From: Bradyrhizobium lupini
Lineage (GTDB): Bacteria > Pseudomonadota > Alphaproteobacteria > Rhizobiales > Xanthobacteraceae
NCBI RefSeq assembly: GCF_040939785.1
Contig: NZ_CP162553.1
Coordinates: 6,963,001 to 7,027,000, forward strand
Length of the DNA: 64,000 nucleotides
Direction of reading: 5' to 3'
Shown here: one piece after another, positions 7,814 through 17,489 of the stretch
How positions within the stretch are numbered: position 1 is the stretch's first letter
Layout: each line of letters opens with the position of its first letter
Translations under genes and position numbers: made by a program
The notes under the pieces: model-generated
Seen by the model: the letters and a program-made list of their open reading frames with translations, nothing else
Databases searched by the model: none
What the model was told of the DNA's origin: nothing

Positions 7814-9508
7814 TCATTGCACCGAAGCGGGGGCGGAGACGGGCATTTCCAGCTCGAAAACGGAGCCCCTGACGTCCGATTTGACCAGCCTCAGCTTTCC
7901 ACCGCACCTTCCGACCAGGTTGGAGGAGATGGCCAGCCCCAACCCCATACCGCCTTGTTTCGTCGTGAAGAACGGATCGAAGATGCGCTCTTGGTGACGG
8001 GGTGTGATGCCGGTGCCGGAGTCTTCTACGGACAAATGGACCGTTGCGCCACCATCAAGGCTGGTTTTCATACGGAGCTGTCGTTGATCGGCGGGGACAG
8101 AACTCATTGCGTCAAGCGCGTTTTTGCAGAGGTTCAGGACAATCTGCTGAAGCTCAGTGCCGCCCAGAGCGACTGGGGGAATGTTGCCCTGAAACTCCGT
8201 AATTACTGTTACGCCATTGGCAAGAAGATCGTGCCTCAACAGTCTCAGCGCAAGCTCGGCGACATCCTCGACGTTTGCTGAAGCGCCGCCCTGCGCCGTT
8301 TTGATTGTCATCTCGCGAATGTTCGATATGATGTCAGCGGCGCGGCTGCTGTCCGCTTCGATGTCAGACAGGATGTTCTCGAGGTCCTCCAGTTCAAGGG
8401 GGGCAGCTCGCAGGTGACTCAGGCCTGTCGCAGCATTGAGCGAGATGGCCCCCAATGGCGATCTTAACTCGTGGGCGATCGCGCCAGTGACCGCGTCGAT
8501 GCTGAGAAGCCGGTTCGCTCGTTCGCGTCGTTGCAGGGCAATGACGCTGGCAAGGCGCGAATAGATAAACATCGTTTCGATGAGCAATACGGTCAGCAAC
8601 ATGCAACTGCCGACGAGAACGAAACCGCGTGCTGCGTACCAACCGATGGTGAACCGAACCGAGCTGCCGATGATTGCTACCAGAAAGTTCGGCAAGTAGG
8701 CGAGCAAAGTCACCATCAGCCAGAGGTCAAGAATGGTGCGCATGCGTGCAAACAAAACGGTGAGAGCAGTCAGATTCCATAGCAAAAGCATCAGGTTGAC
8801 CTGATTGCCGAGAGGGGTCTGGTGCCTGACGTCGTTCACGTAGAAATTAGGAAGCCATTCGGCTTTCGCGTTCACGATCCACGTCAGTCCTGCCACGGCG
8901 GCGCCGATGCACCCGACAACTATTATGATCGCGGCTGTTGCAGGTTTGCCTGGTCTGCCGCCGGCGGAATGATCCTTCGTGAACCCGTAGCCGAAAATCG
9001 CCGCGGGGAACGTTGCGTGCCATAGCACGTAAAGCCAAGCTGGGCTGTTCAGTCCATCCCCAATGACACCCGCGGAAGCGTATCCGTTCGGAAAGGCGAG
9101 CGTTTGCAAGAATGCGAATGATCCGCTGAAAACGTATCCGCTTGCCAGTGCGAGAAGTGCCCGTTTAGGCTGGATCGAAAATTGAGCAAATAGCAGGGCT
9201 GCCGTGATGAACTCGGCCAAGGCCAACGCGGTCTGCAACACTGGAACGAAACCATTAATCTGGCCCAATTGGATCCGGGCGAACGGCGCGATGACCGCTG
9301 CAAGGACGATGAGCAAGACGGCGACACCCACCGCCCAGGCCTTTTGACGAGGGGTTGCGGGGATGTTCGCGATGATCAGTGGGAATTCTTGCTCATCCTC
9401 GTAACCGGGCTCGGCGGCTGCGTTGGCTGATCGCTGGCTCGCTAGCGCAATGCCCGGCCCTGATGCTGTCGCACCGCCGACAAGTCCCATGAACTTGCGC
9501 TGGCTCAT
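7814..9508 (-). CDS. MASE4-domain sensor histidine kinase
   Basis: The product is 564 aa; ATG with CGGAGG upstream. About eight TM helices between residues 58 and 315 form a MASE4-type membrane sensor. They are followed by a HisKA dimerisation segment (H346 in IAHELRSP) and an HATPase_c domain with the N box (NLCKNALDAM, N463), G1 (VEDSGTGI, D496) and G2 (GGMGLGLAI). All catalytic elements are intact, so it should autophosphorylate at the inner membrane. No response regulator is adjacent, so it is an orphan kinase. It is convergent with the DUF2950 operon. The signal sensed is unknown. Confidence 0.92.
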   Translation of the reverse strand: MSQRKFMGLVGGATASGPGIALASQRSANAAAEPGYEDEQEFPLIIANIPATPRQKAWAVGVAVLLIVLAAVIAPFARIQLGQINGFVPVLQTALALAEFITAALLFAQFSIQPKRALLALASGYVFSGSFAFLQTLAFPNGYASAGVIGDGLNSPAWLYVLWHATFPAAIFGYGFTKDHSAGGRPGKPATAAIIIVVGCIGAAVAGLTWIVNAKAEWLPNFYVNDVRHQTPLGNQVNLMLLLWNLTALTVLFARMRTILDLWLMVTLLAYLPNFLVAIIGSSVRFTIGWYAARGFVLVGSCMLLTVLLIETMFIYSRLASVIALQRRERANRLLSIDAVTGAIAHELRSPLGAISLNAATGLSHLRAAPLELEDLENILSDIEADSSRAADIISNIREMTIKTAQGGASANVEDVAELALRLLRHDLLANGVTVITEFQGNIPPVALGGTELQQIVLNLCKNALDAMSSVPADQRQLRMKTSLDGGATVHLSVEDSGTGITPRHQERIFDPFFTTKQGGMGLGLAISSNLVGRCGGKLRLVKSDVRGSVFELEMPVSAPASVQ

Positions 9509-10153
9509 GCCGCCTCCGGGCCACGAGACAGCATCTTACTCGTCCCCACGCCCGTTGAAAGCCCGTAAGGGCAGACCAGGTTGAAGCCCCTCCGAGGAAC
9601 GATCATGAAGCTTTGCGCCGCGTATACACCGGAATCCTGCAAGGACTGTGCGAAGCTTGCTAAAGCTTTCCCCAACCTTAATCCACAATAGTGTCGCGCC
9701 GGTTCACCGCGCCGGGATAATCATCCGGATCGTTGCTCGCCGGTTGAGCCCGGCAACACACCGGAAATTCGCCATGCGGGGCAATGTGCTGGTGTCGAGT
9801 TTGCTTAGTGTAGATTTGAACCTCGATCGATGATTTTGCGGTCTGGATTTCGTCGGCGGCTGCGAGGGCGAGCAAATTGTACGTCGAGCCCAGGCTATTC
9901 TGACCGCGGTTGTCGCGAGCTATGCGCCGCGCGCTAGCGACGCAGAAAACAGTCTGCCAGGACGTCGATTGCCTGTCGCATGGCGGCCGCGCAATTCTTC
10001 TCCGTGTGCTTGCGCTATGAAGCTGACCAGCACGCTGGACAAGTCGTAAAACTACTCTCGGAGAGAGGAAGAATGCGCTACCGCACCGCGTCGAATTATC
10101 GGCGTGTTGTTGCATCACTTGAGTAAGCTCCCGACCACTCCCTTGCGGCGGAC
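9509..10153. other. 645-bp gene-poor intergenic stretch
   Basis: Lies between the starts of the kinase transcript and the end of the LysM gene. I see no convincing gene. One tiny candidate on the + strand (9605-9691, 28 codons, MKLCAAYTPESC...) has a GAGGA site 6 nt before its ATG and three cysteines. Its size gives no statistical support. The remaining open frames look like chance. Confidence 0.4.
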
Positions 10154-11221
10154 CTACTCCAGGTGCCTTGCGCGCAGATCTTGAAGGTCCTTTTTCAATG
10201 CCGCCAGATCCAGCCCGCGAGGAAAAGTGAGGCGTCCAGATCGGATCACGAGCCGGACGTACGGATAGCGTTCCTCGGCAAGCATCGGAAGACTGATTTT
10301 GTATTTGTGCCAATCTTCAACGATGTGTGCCTGTTGCTCGACGTTGTATGAGTCCCGGGAGTCGCCGGGCGTGTACTCGTAGCCGGCACCGATTGTCTGC
10401 GCCCAGAAGGAGCGCGCCATCGTCCAGTTCGAATCGTTGAACGCCTGCCACACATGGGTCATTTCGTGCACGAAGAGGTCGCAAATTCGACCGAAGTTGT
10501 CGCACAGGAGGCCGAAGGTGGGGCTAGGAGATGCCAGGTTACTGAACGCGACATTGCCAAGATTGATGGCATACCGCATGCTCGGCACCATGGGATTGCT
10601 TCCTCTAAAGAACGGTCCGTCGTTCGTCCACGGTCTTCCGCCTGCTCCCAGGCCGTTGGTAATCGCGATCGTCTCCCACGGCGGCAGGGTCGGGCCAAAG
10701 ACGTTGCGCGCGAAATCCCGTTCGCTGACGTCCAGCACGCGGGCGAAGTCGGGTCGGCCTCCTTCACATGCCGGTGGGATCGGGGCCACTGGTGTGGGCG
10801 CAACCGGTGGAATTGGCGCAATCGGCGGGGGAGGCGGCGTACCTGGCGGTAGATAGATGAAGCCGCTTTTCCATCCACCTTTCCCGCCGGTCGTACCGGA
10901 AGAAAACGCAAAATTCTGGCGGTCGGGCGATATCGCGCGGCAGCCTACATACTCGGCTAGGTACCAGTTCACCTGCCTTGTGGCTTGTTGGAAATCGCGC
11001 TGTTTGACGAGCTTGATGCCCGGAAAATTGAACTCGATGAGGTCCCATGGATCGATGCCGATCCGCTTGGCGAGGGATATCCAGGTCTCACCTGCCGCCA
11101 CCGCATGTCGCGTTCCCGCTGGCGGTACGTAGCTTTCGACGACAGGCTTCAAGGGTCTTTCCTGGTTCGGCAATGTAAGGACCTCCCTTGCTGAGTCCTG
11201 CAGAACTACTCTTGCCACCAA
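10154..11221 (-). CDS. LysM-domain protein with HExxH peptidase-like region
   Basis: About 355 aa. The frame opens at TTG (11221) or GTG (11218), as there is no upstream ATG. A LysM-like module (about 39-88, GETWISLAKRIGIDPWDLIEFN) is followed by a proline-rich linker (125-150). The C-terminal domain contains HEMTHVWQ (H252, E253, H256) and, downstream, EQQAHIVEDW (295-304). The His-Glu-x-x-His plus a later Glu suggests a zinc site. No signal peptide is visible, so export, if any, would be non-Sec. LysM implies peptidoglycan or chitin binding. It sits beside an unknown gene and 3 kb from the T6SS. Protease activity and T6SS linkage are inference. Confidence 0.7.
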   Translation of the reverse strand: MVARVVLQDSAREVLTLPNQERPLKPVVESYVPPAGTRHAVAAGETWISLAKRIGIDPWDLIEFNFPGIKLVKQRDFQQATRQVNWYLAEYVGCRAISPDRQNFAFSSGTTGGKGGWKSGFIYLPPGTPPPPPIAPIPPVAPTPVAPIPPACEGGRPDFARVLDVSERDFARNVFGPTLPPWETIAITNGLGAGGRPWTNDGPFFRGSNPMVPSMRYAINLGNVAFSNLASPSPTFGLLCDNFGRICDLFVHEMTHVWQAFNDSNWTMARSFWAQTIGAGYEYTPGDSRDSYNVEQQAHIVEDWHKYKISLPMLAEERYPYVRLVIRSGRLTFPRGLDLAALKKDLQDLRARHLE

Positions 11222-11349
11222 TATTCATTGGTCGCCGTTACCTTGAGGCGGTTCGATGGTTCCATTCATTCGGACCGCGAACAGGTAGGCTAGGGAGGAG
11301 CCTCATTCGTAGCTTGGAGGCGTAGACAATCGAACCAGCAACCCCCGCT

Positions 11350-12228
11350 TTAGCGTCGGCCTTTTGACCTCGAGCCTAGCAGGTCATGCGTGCCGCTGAC
11401 GCTCACGGTTCCGGAGCACTCGAAACCGCCAAAAATTCCGCAGGAGCCGGTGACCGTGACGCGCAGATCTTTGCGCTGGTACATGTCGACCGAAACGCCC
11501 ACGCGCGAAAAGTCGTTCGCGCTGTTCGGCAATATCAAGTCGATGTGTTCGGCCGCCCAACGCGGCACATGTGAGTTGCTCTTCCAGAACAGCTCATTGC
11601 CGGCGTGGTGCATGAAGTTCGGCCCGACCGTAAGGGCACCGTCCACGCCCTCGAACACGAAGCCTGTTTCGTCGATGTGCACGTTCACCCGGTCGGGTGC
11701 TACTGCGAAATGCAGCGAGGTGATGTCCTGGGGCTGCGGGTCTTTGCCGAATTGCGAGCTGTAGGCATCGCTCCATTGTCCGCGGTCGCGTCCGAGCCCG
11801 AAGCCGTGCCGGCCCGGGAGATCCCGCGTTGAGAGTGGCTTGTCGGACAGCTTTGGGCGCCAGATCTCCCGAAACCCCTTGCCGATCGTTGCCGCCATCG
11901 ACAGATCGAGAGCCCAATGCGACGCCTTTTCCGGGCTTTGCCCTTCGGCGAATGCGTCGAATCCGTCCGTCGTCTTGGCAATGCGCAGCTTCTTGATCAG
12001 CTCTTCCCAGTCCTTGGGCAGGAAGGTGACGCCGTCGAGCGTGGTCGTCGCGGCAGCGACACCATACTTCTCGAGTTGGTGTCGGATGTAGGGCTTCTCG
12101 TCATAAAGGCGCACATTCGGGTTGGCGCCGGCAAAGTAATTCTTCAAATCGATCTGCGGTCGCAGCATGGTCAATCGCGCCGCGATCTTCCGGTAAGTGT
12201 CGGTCGTCGTCGGATCGGTCGTCGTCAT
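11350..12228 (-). CDS. Hypothetical protein, 292 aa
   Basis: The family is not recognised. The ATG at 12228 has GGAGGG about 6 nt upstream. There is no signal peptide or TM segment. Residues about 165-290 look beta-rich, with alternating polar/hydrophobic strands (VAPDRVNVHIDETGFVFEG, and VTVTGSCGIFGGFECSGTVSVSG near the C-terminus). Two cysteines lie close to the end. It is on the same strand as the LysM gene, 128 bp upstream of it, and may be co-transcribed. Divergent from the HESLH protein at 12442. No function proposed. Confidence 0.7.
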   Translation of the reverse strand: MTTTDPTTTDTYRKIAARLTMLRPQIDLKNYFAGANPNVRLYDEKPYIRHQLEKYGVAAATTTLDGVTFLPKDWEELIKKLRIAKTTDGFDAFAEGQSPEKASHWALDLSMAATIGKGFREIWRPKLSDKPLSTRDLPGRHGFGLGRDRGQWSDAYSSQFGKDPQPQDITSLHFAVAPDRVNVHIDETGFVFEGVDGALTVGPNFMHHAGNELFWKSNSHVPRWAAEHIDLILPNSANDFSRVGVSVDMYQRKDLRVTVTGSCGIFGGFECSGTVSVSGTHDLLGSRSKGRR

Positions 12229-12441
12229 GGCGCGCCCTCCGTGGCAATCCTCACCTCAGATTGGTCTCGCCCGAACGGGTTCGGGTTCAATGTCTGCTCG
12301 TTCTATGAGGTTACCGAACGCCCCATGCCAATTACGGCAAGAGTCAAACCCCTATTGCCCCAGCACCGATGCAGTTTGAACCCGCCAACTGGAATCGGCG
12401 ACCACTATGCAGGGGGTACTTTAAGCGGCGAGGACGATCAG

Positions 12442-13071
12442 ATGTCACTGCGAGGCAGGGTATTGGATATACTCAATGGGCCGGCGGTAGCACGCATTCG
12501 TTTCCGATTTCCGATCCGCGGCAGCCACGTGACGATTGCGCCGCAAACGTTCCATCACGTCGCCCGCGCGATCCGGTTGGGGCGGGTCACCGTCAGGGCT
12601 CCGACGGATCTCGCGGCAGGCGTTGCCGCACAATATAACGATGTGGCGAGAACCAGGGCGGACGGCACAGCGGTCGCTGCGAACACGCTGGAGGTCGTGT
12701 CGGCGGCGGGGCGGATGGACGGAGCCTATATCGTCCATGAGAGCCTGCATGCAGCCTACGATCTGTTGCGTACCGGCCTCGACGCCAATGCCGAAGAGGC
12801 GTCCGCGTACGTCTGCACGGCGCTCTATTGCCGCATGACCGGCCTCCCGCGGCCGCGCTGGGCCAACGGCCCGATTTACGCCAATGCCGCTGAGGTCGCC
12901 AAAACGTTACTGTCGCAATACCAAAAGGGCGATCCTGGCATTCCCTGGGTCGGCGAGAGTGAATGGCGGATGCTGCGTGCCGGCGTGGGCCTTCATCCGG
13001 TCTATACCAGCGGACCCGGTGGTATTCTCACCGGATGGCTGCTCGGCCAGCAGTACACCCACGATGGCTGA
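12442..13071 (+). CDS. HExxH-motif protein, 209 aa
   Basis: The ATG at 12442 starts the conserved-looking part; the frame stays open back to 11917, but that stretch is antisense to the neighbour. The core motif is IVHESLHAAYDL (H99, E100, H103), followed by EEASAYVCTALY (about 118-130), where Glu could supply a third zinc ligand. There is no signal peptide. The layout resembles small gluzincin-type metallopeptidases but the family is not recognised. Divergent from the 292-aa gene, with a 213-bp spacer, so the two may share a control region. Enzyme activity is inference from the motif. Confidence 0.6.
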   Translation: MSLRGRVLDILNGPAVARIRFRFPIRGSHVTIAPQTFHHVARAIRLGRVTVRAPTDLAAGVAAQYNDVARTRADGTAVAANTLEVVSAAGRMDGAYIVHESLHAAYDLLRTGLDANAEEASAYVCTALYCRMTGLPRPRWANGPIYANAAEVAKTLLSQYQKGDPGIPWVGESEWRMLRAGVGLHPVYTSGPGGILTGWLLGQQYTHDG

Positions 13072-13160
13072 GTGATGGGCACCTCGCCTGTTTCGGGAGG
13101 TAGCAGATCTTCTGGTTCCTTCCGCCACTCTTTCCACGGTGCCCGGCGCACATGAGCGCG

Positions 13161-14747
13161 TCAGGCGATTAGCAAGCCCAGCTTGCCGACCATCGCAAGC
13201 GAGCGTTGAACGCTTTCTCGCGTTGATAGCAGCAGCGGCTCGGCGGGCTTCCTGGCACGATCCTTCTGATCTACCTGGATGGTCGGGCCGAATTTCTCGG
13301 TCATTTCGGCCGTGATCTGGTCGATGGTCCGCGTACCATCGAGCAATTGCAGGAAATCCCTGGTTCGGTCGTCCTCCAACTGCACGGTTTGGTGGAGGAG
13401 ATTGGTGACGAGCGGACCTGTTTGCGCTTGTTTTCGCGCGAGCAGGCTCGCCTGCGGATGCTCGGTCGCTTCCGTCAATAAGAAGGGACGCGACAGCCGG
13501 AACGAGACCTCGCCGCTGCAAGCCAGGATAAACATCGCCTCGGTCAACGCCTTTTGGTCATCATCTGCCTGCCCGCCGCCAAGCAGCACTCGCGCCCCAT
13601 CGAGCAATTCGTCAAATGACAGCGCGCGAGGCCAAGCGCGGCCGAGGCATAGGTGCGCCGCCTTCAAGAGCGAATTGGTCACCGTGATCCTGCTACCGTC
13701 CTCATTTTCGAATTCCATCGCTGAATCGTCCGTTACGCAGGCGTCCGGATCAACCGGGCTCGTCGTGCTCAGCAAATAGAACCGGGTGACGAAATCGAGG
13801 TCGGTCTGGCGGGAGAGCGAGACGTTGTCGTGGCAGAGCAAGGTACGGCGAAAGCCGTTACCGTCGATGAAGTCCTGATACTGATCGCGTGCCATGAACT
13901 CGGTTTCCGGGAAGCGTTGCAACGTCGCGCGTACCTCCTCGGAATAGCCCGCCAGATTGCGTCGCGAGAAATCGGCGTCGCTTAGATATTGCAAGCCATG
14001 AGAGCCTGCAAGCTCGACAACCTCGTGCAGCAGGAAGGCCTCGGCGCCTTCGTCGAGATCGTCATGAAACAACAGCTCGTCGGGCGCCTTGAGGACGCGG
14101 TTGTACTGATCGCGCATGATCGCGCCGTGAACCGAGTTGGCTTTCGATCCCTCGCTCAAGAACTTCAAGATTGCGCGGGCCTGTCCTACTTTTTCTTTCA
14201 TGCCGGTGAGGCGGCGGGTGTGATACCGCATCATGTCGCGGACCATGTCGCGCATATGTGAGAACGGGTGCGCATTGTAACTGACGTAGCAGACCCCCTG
14301 CGGCGCGAGGTTCTGTTTGAAGATCATCATCATCTTCTCGCGCACCGAGGGTGGCACCCAGGAATACACGCCGTGCGCGATGATGTAGTCGAACCGTCCG
14401 AAGCTTGCATCGACATTCATGATGTCGCAGTGGAGAAGCTTGATGTTCTCCAGGCCCAATGTAGCGACATTGTTCTGACCGCGCTCGATCGTCACGCCGC
14501 TCAGGTCGACACCGACGAATTCGCTGTTCGGGTATTGAAAGGCCATCGGCAACAGGTTGCCGCCGACGCCGCAGCCAAGCTCCAGCACCCGGCAACGCTC
14601 GACCGGCGCCGGCTGCATGCCGTAAACGGCGGCCATGGTAGCAAGATGGTTGGGATGAGTAAGCCCATAAACATGGCCCGGGTAGTAGACCTCGTCGTAT
14701 GGCGTTGGACCGATGTTTGGGTGACGATGCTCGGTTTGAATGTTCAT
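13161..14747 (-). CDS. SAM methyltransferase with regulatory domain
   Basis: The product is 528 aa from the ATG at 14747; a GTG at 14762 would overlap clpV by 10 bp. The N-terminal class I methyltransferase domain has motif I VLELGCGVGGN (54-64) and the acidic loop GVDLS (79-83). A middle/C-terminal region matches the 'methyltransferase regulatory domain' (MethyTransf_Reg) architecture. It begins right at the end of clpV, so it is the last gene of the leftward T6SS operon. Target unknown: protein, lipid and small molecule are all possible. Its position suggests it modifies a T6SS component or effector (inference). Confidence 0.85.
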   Translation of the reverse strand: MNIQTEHRHPNIGPTPYDEVYYPGHVYGLTHPNHLATMAAVYGMQPAPVERCRVLELGCGVGGNLLPMAFQYPNSEFVGVDLSGVTIERGQNNVATLGLENIKLLHCDIMNVDASFGRFDYIIAHGVYSWVPPSVREKMMMIFKQNLAPQGVCYVSYNAHPFSHMRDMVRDMMRYHTRRLTGMKEKVGQARAILKFLSEGSKANSVHGAIMRDQYNRVLKAPDELLFHDDLDEGAEAFLLHEVVELAGSHGLQYLSDADFSRRNLAGYSEEVRATLQRFPETEFMARDQYQDFIDGNGFRRTLLCHDNVSLSRQTDLDFVTRFYLLSTTSPVDPDACVTDDSAMEFENEDGSRITVTNSLLKAAHLCLGRAWPRALSFDELLDGARVLLGGGQADDDQKALTEAMFILACSGEVSFRLSRPFLLTEATEHPQASLLARKQAQTGPLVTNLLHQTVQLEDDRTRDFLQLLDGTRTIDQITAEMTEKFGPTIQVDQKDRARKPAEPLLLSTRESVQRSLAMVGKLGLLIA

Positions 14748-14752
14748 CGTGC

Positions 14753-17392
14753 TCAATTCCACGAATATGCGAACTTGTTGTTGTCGATCGAGACACGTGC
14801 TTCCTTCACCTCTTCCTTGGCGAGCGACTTGCTGAGGAATTCGCGCGACAGCTCGGGGAGCAGGGTGTTGGTGATGATGTTGTCAATCATTCGCCCACCG
14901 GAGTCGGGGTCGTTGCAGCGCGACACAATGTGCTCGACGACCGCGTCGTCATAACCGAAGGTCGCGTTATGATTGTCGCGAAGGCGCCTTCCGATGCGGT
15001 CGAGTTGCAAACGCACGATCCCGGACAGCATCTCGTCCGATAGCGGGAAGTACGGTATCGAGACGATGCGTCCGAGCAGCGCCGCTGGGAACACCTTGAG
15101 CAACTCCGGCCTTAGCATCCTGGCGAGCTCTTCCGGCTCGTCGCGATACTTTGGATCGCGTGATAGGCCCATGATCATATCGGTGCCGACGTTGGTGGTA
15201 AGGATGATCAAAGTGTTCTTGAAGTCGATCCGTCGCCCGTTGCCGTCCTCCATGGTTCCTTTGTCGAATACCTGAAAGAAAATCTCATGGACGTCGGGAT
15301 GAGCTTTCTCCACCTCGTCGAGCAGAATGACGCTATAGGGCTTGCGCCGGACGGCCTCGGTGAGGCGCCCACCTTCGCCATAGCCGACATACCCGGGAGG
15401 TGCGCCTTTCAAGGTCGAGACGGTGTGCGCTTCCTGGAACTCTGACATGTTGATCGTAATCATGTTTTGCTCGCCGCCATAAAGAGTCTCGGCAAGCGCC
15501 AGGGCGGTTTCGGTCTTGCCCACACCGGACGGGCCAGCCAACATGAATACGCCGATCGGTTTCGACGGGTTGTCCAGCTTAGCGCGGCTGGTCTCAATTC
15601 GCTTGGCGATCATTGTCAGCCCATGGGACTGGCCGACGACGCGGCGGTTGAGGATCTCCGGTAGCTTCAGCACGGTTTCGATCTCGTCGCGCATCATCCG
15701 GCCGACCGGGATGCCGGTCCAATCAGAGACAACGGACGCCACCGACTGCTGGTCTACATGGGCATAGACCATTCGCTTTTCCGGATTGATGGTCTCAAGT
15801 GTGTCGAACTTGCCGCGCAGCTCCGCGCGCCTGGCAGCCGGATCTTCGCCTTCCTTGGGCCTGGACAGGATTTCACGAATGCTGCGGATGTCCTTGATGA
15901 GCTCCTGCTCGACCGCCCAATCGCCATCGAGGTTCGTCAGCTTGTCTTTCAGTGCGGCGATGTCGTTGTCGATCGCGACAATGCGCTCGTTGTCCTCTAT
16001 CCCAAGGTCGCCGTCGCTGACGAGCGCAGATCTCTCAGCTTCACGAGCGGCAATCGCCACGCGTGCATCCTCGATCAAGGCCGGCGTCGCGCTCTGGCTG
16101 ATGGCTACGCGTGCCGAGGCTGTATCAAGCAGGCTAACCGCCTTGTCCGGCAACTGCCGTGAAGGAATGTATCGGTGGGACAGGTTGACTGCTGCGACGA
16201 TCGCAGCATCCGAAATGCGAACGCCATGGTGCTTTTCCATCGGACCGAGAAGTCCGCGAAGCATGATGCAGCAGGTCTCCACATCAGGTTCATCGATCTG
16301 GATTGGCTGGAAGCGCCGGGTGAGCGCGGGATCCTTCTCGATGTACTGGCGATATTCCGCCCATGTGGTGGCGGCGATCGTACGAAGCGTGCCACGGGCG
16401 AGGGGAGGTTTCAGGAGATTGGCCGCATCGCCGGTACCGGCGGCGCCGCCGGCGCCGATGAGTGTGTGGGCCTCATCGATGAACAAGATGATGGGAGTAG
16501 GTGAGCTCTGGACCTCGTCGATCACCGACCGCAAGCGCTGCTCGAACTCGCCCTTCATGGAGGCGCCGGCTTGCATCAGGCCGATGTCGAGTGCGCAGAG
16601 CCTTACATTGCGCAGCGGTGGCGGCACGTCGCCGGCGGCAATGCGCTGCGCAAAGCCTTCGACAACTGCGGTCTTGCCGACGCCAGCCTCGCCGGTGAGA
16701 ATTGGATTGTTCTGCCGCCGACGCATCAACACGTCGATCAGTTGGCGGATTTCTTCGTCCCGGCCAAGGATCGGATCCATTTCGCCCGATTTAGCCTTGG
16801 CAGTGAGGTCCTGGGAGAACCGGTCGAGCGGCGTCGTGCCCTTCGGACCAGCTTGGGCCGCGCCTTCCGTGCCGGCGCCAACCAGGCCCGATCCGTCCAT
16901 CGGCCGCATGTTCTCCTCGTCGGAGCCGGTCCAGACAGCGCGGCGTTCCGCCGCCAGTGCGTCGACGTTGACCTTGGCAAATTCCCGCGAGAGGTTGTTC
17001 AGCGCGCGACGAATATCGTTCGATTTCAGGCCGGCAACGAGCAGATGACCGGTGCGGATCTGGGTCTCGCCAAAGAAAAGCGTGGCATAGTGCCAGCCGC
17101 GATCGAGCAGATCGATGACCGAATTCGCGACGCCCGGCATGTCGGTCTCGTTCTTAGCAAAGCCGCTGATCACGCCGGCCAGGTCCGACAATAAGCGCGC
17201 GCGGTCGAGCTTGTAGTGATCGACCGAGAGGCTGAGATCGTTGCCCTCCTGCTGCAGAATATGAAACAGCCAGTGCGCAAGCTCGACGTTGCGATTGCCG
17301 GCGCTCTTTGCGTGGCGCAGGGCCTGTATGAAGGCATCATAGCCGGCCCGGTTCAGCTTGCCCGTTACAGCTTCAATGCTGATGTCGGTCAC
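14753..17392 (-). CDS. clpV: T6SS ATPase TssH/ClpV
   Basis: The product is 879 aa; GTG start with GGAG 6 nt upstream. A Clp-N-like domain (about 1-150) is followed by two AAA+ domains. D1 has Walker A GEAGVGKTA (234-242) and Walker B LFIDEAHT (303-310), then a middle coiled-coil (about 430-530). D2 has Walker A GPSGVGKTE (620-628), Walker B ILLDEVEKAH (689-698), and a ClpB-D2-small C-terminus. ClpV disassembles the contracted TssB/TssC sheath in the cytoplasm for reuse. It follows tssG after 97 bp. Context separates it from the chaperone ClpB. Confidence 0.97.
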   Translation of the reverse strand: MTDISIEAVTGKLNRAGYDAFIQALRHAKSAGNRNVELAHWLFHILQQEGNDLSLSVDHYKLDRARLLSDLAGVISGFAKNETDMPGVANSVIDLLDRGWHYATLFFGETQIRTGHLLVAGLKSNDIRRALNNLSREFAKVNVDALAAERRAVWTGSDEENMRPMDGSGLVGAGTEGAAQAGPKGTTPLDRFSQDLTAKAKSGEMDPILGRDEEIRQLIDVLMRRRQNNPILTGEAGVGKTAVVEGFAQRIAAGDVPPPLRNVRLCALDIGLMQAGASMKGEFEQRLRSVIDEVQSSPTPIILFIDEAHTLIGAGGAAGTGDAANLLKPPLARGTLRTIAATTWAEYRQYIEKDPALTRRFQPIQIDEPDVETCCIMLRGLLGPMEKHHGVRISDAAIVAAVNLSHRYIPSRQLPDKAVSLLDTASARVAISQSATPALIEDARVAIAAREAERSALVSDGDLGIEDNERIVAIDNDIAALKDKLTNLDGDWAVEQELIKDIRSIREILSRPKEGEDPAARRAELRGKFDTLETINPEKRMVYAHVDQQSVASVVSDWTGIPVGRMMRDEIETVLKLPEILNRRVVGQSHGLTMIAKRIETSRAKLDNPSKPIGVFMLAGPSGVGKTETALALAETLYGGEQNMITINMSEFQEAHTVSTLKGAPPGYVGYGEGGRLTEAVRRKPYSVILLDEVEKAHPDVHEIFFQVFDKGTMEDGNGRRIDFKNTLIILTTNVGTDMIMGLSRDPKYRDEPEELARMLRPELLKVFPAALLGRIVSIPYFPLSDEMLSGIVRLQLDRIGRRLRDNHNATFGYDDAVVEHIVSRCNDPDSGGRMIDNIITNTLLPELSREFLSKSLAKEEVKEARVSIDNNKFAYSWN

Positions 17393-17489
17393 GGCGGCTC
17401 CTCCTGCTCAACTCCTCCGCGGATGCTTGTCATCATGCGGAATTGGCTTCAAATTCCATAGCATTAGGCGATCAGCACTATGGATAGGT

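Noticed and set aside
11917..12441. Upstream extension of the HESLH protein
   Set aside because: The extension is antisense to the well-supported 292-aa gene and its promoter; the ATG at 12442 begins the protein-like part.
15786..17048. 420-codon plus-strand ORF
   Set aside because: Antisense to clpV; Ser/Arg-rich composition and no domain.
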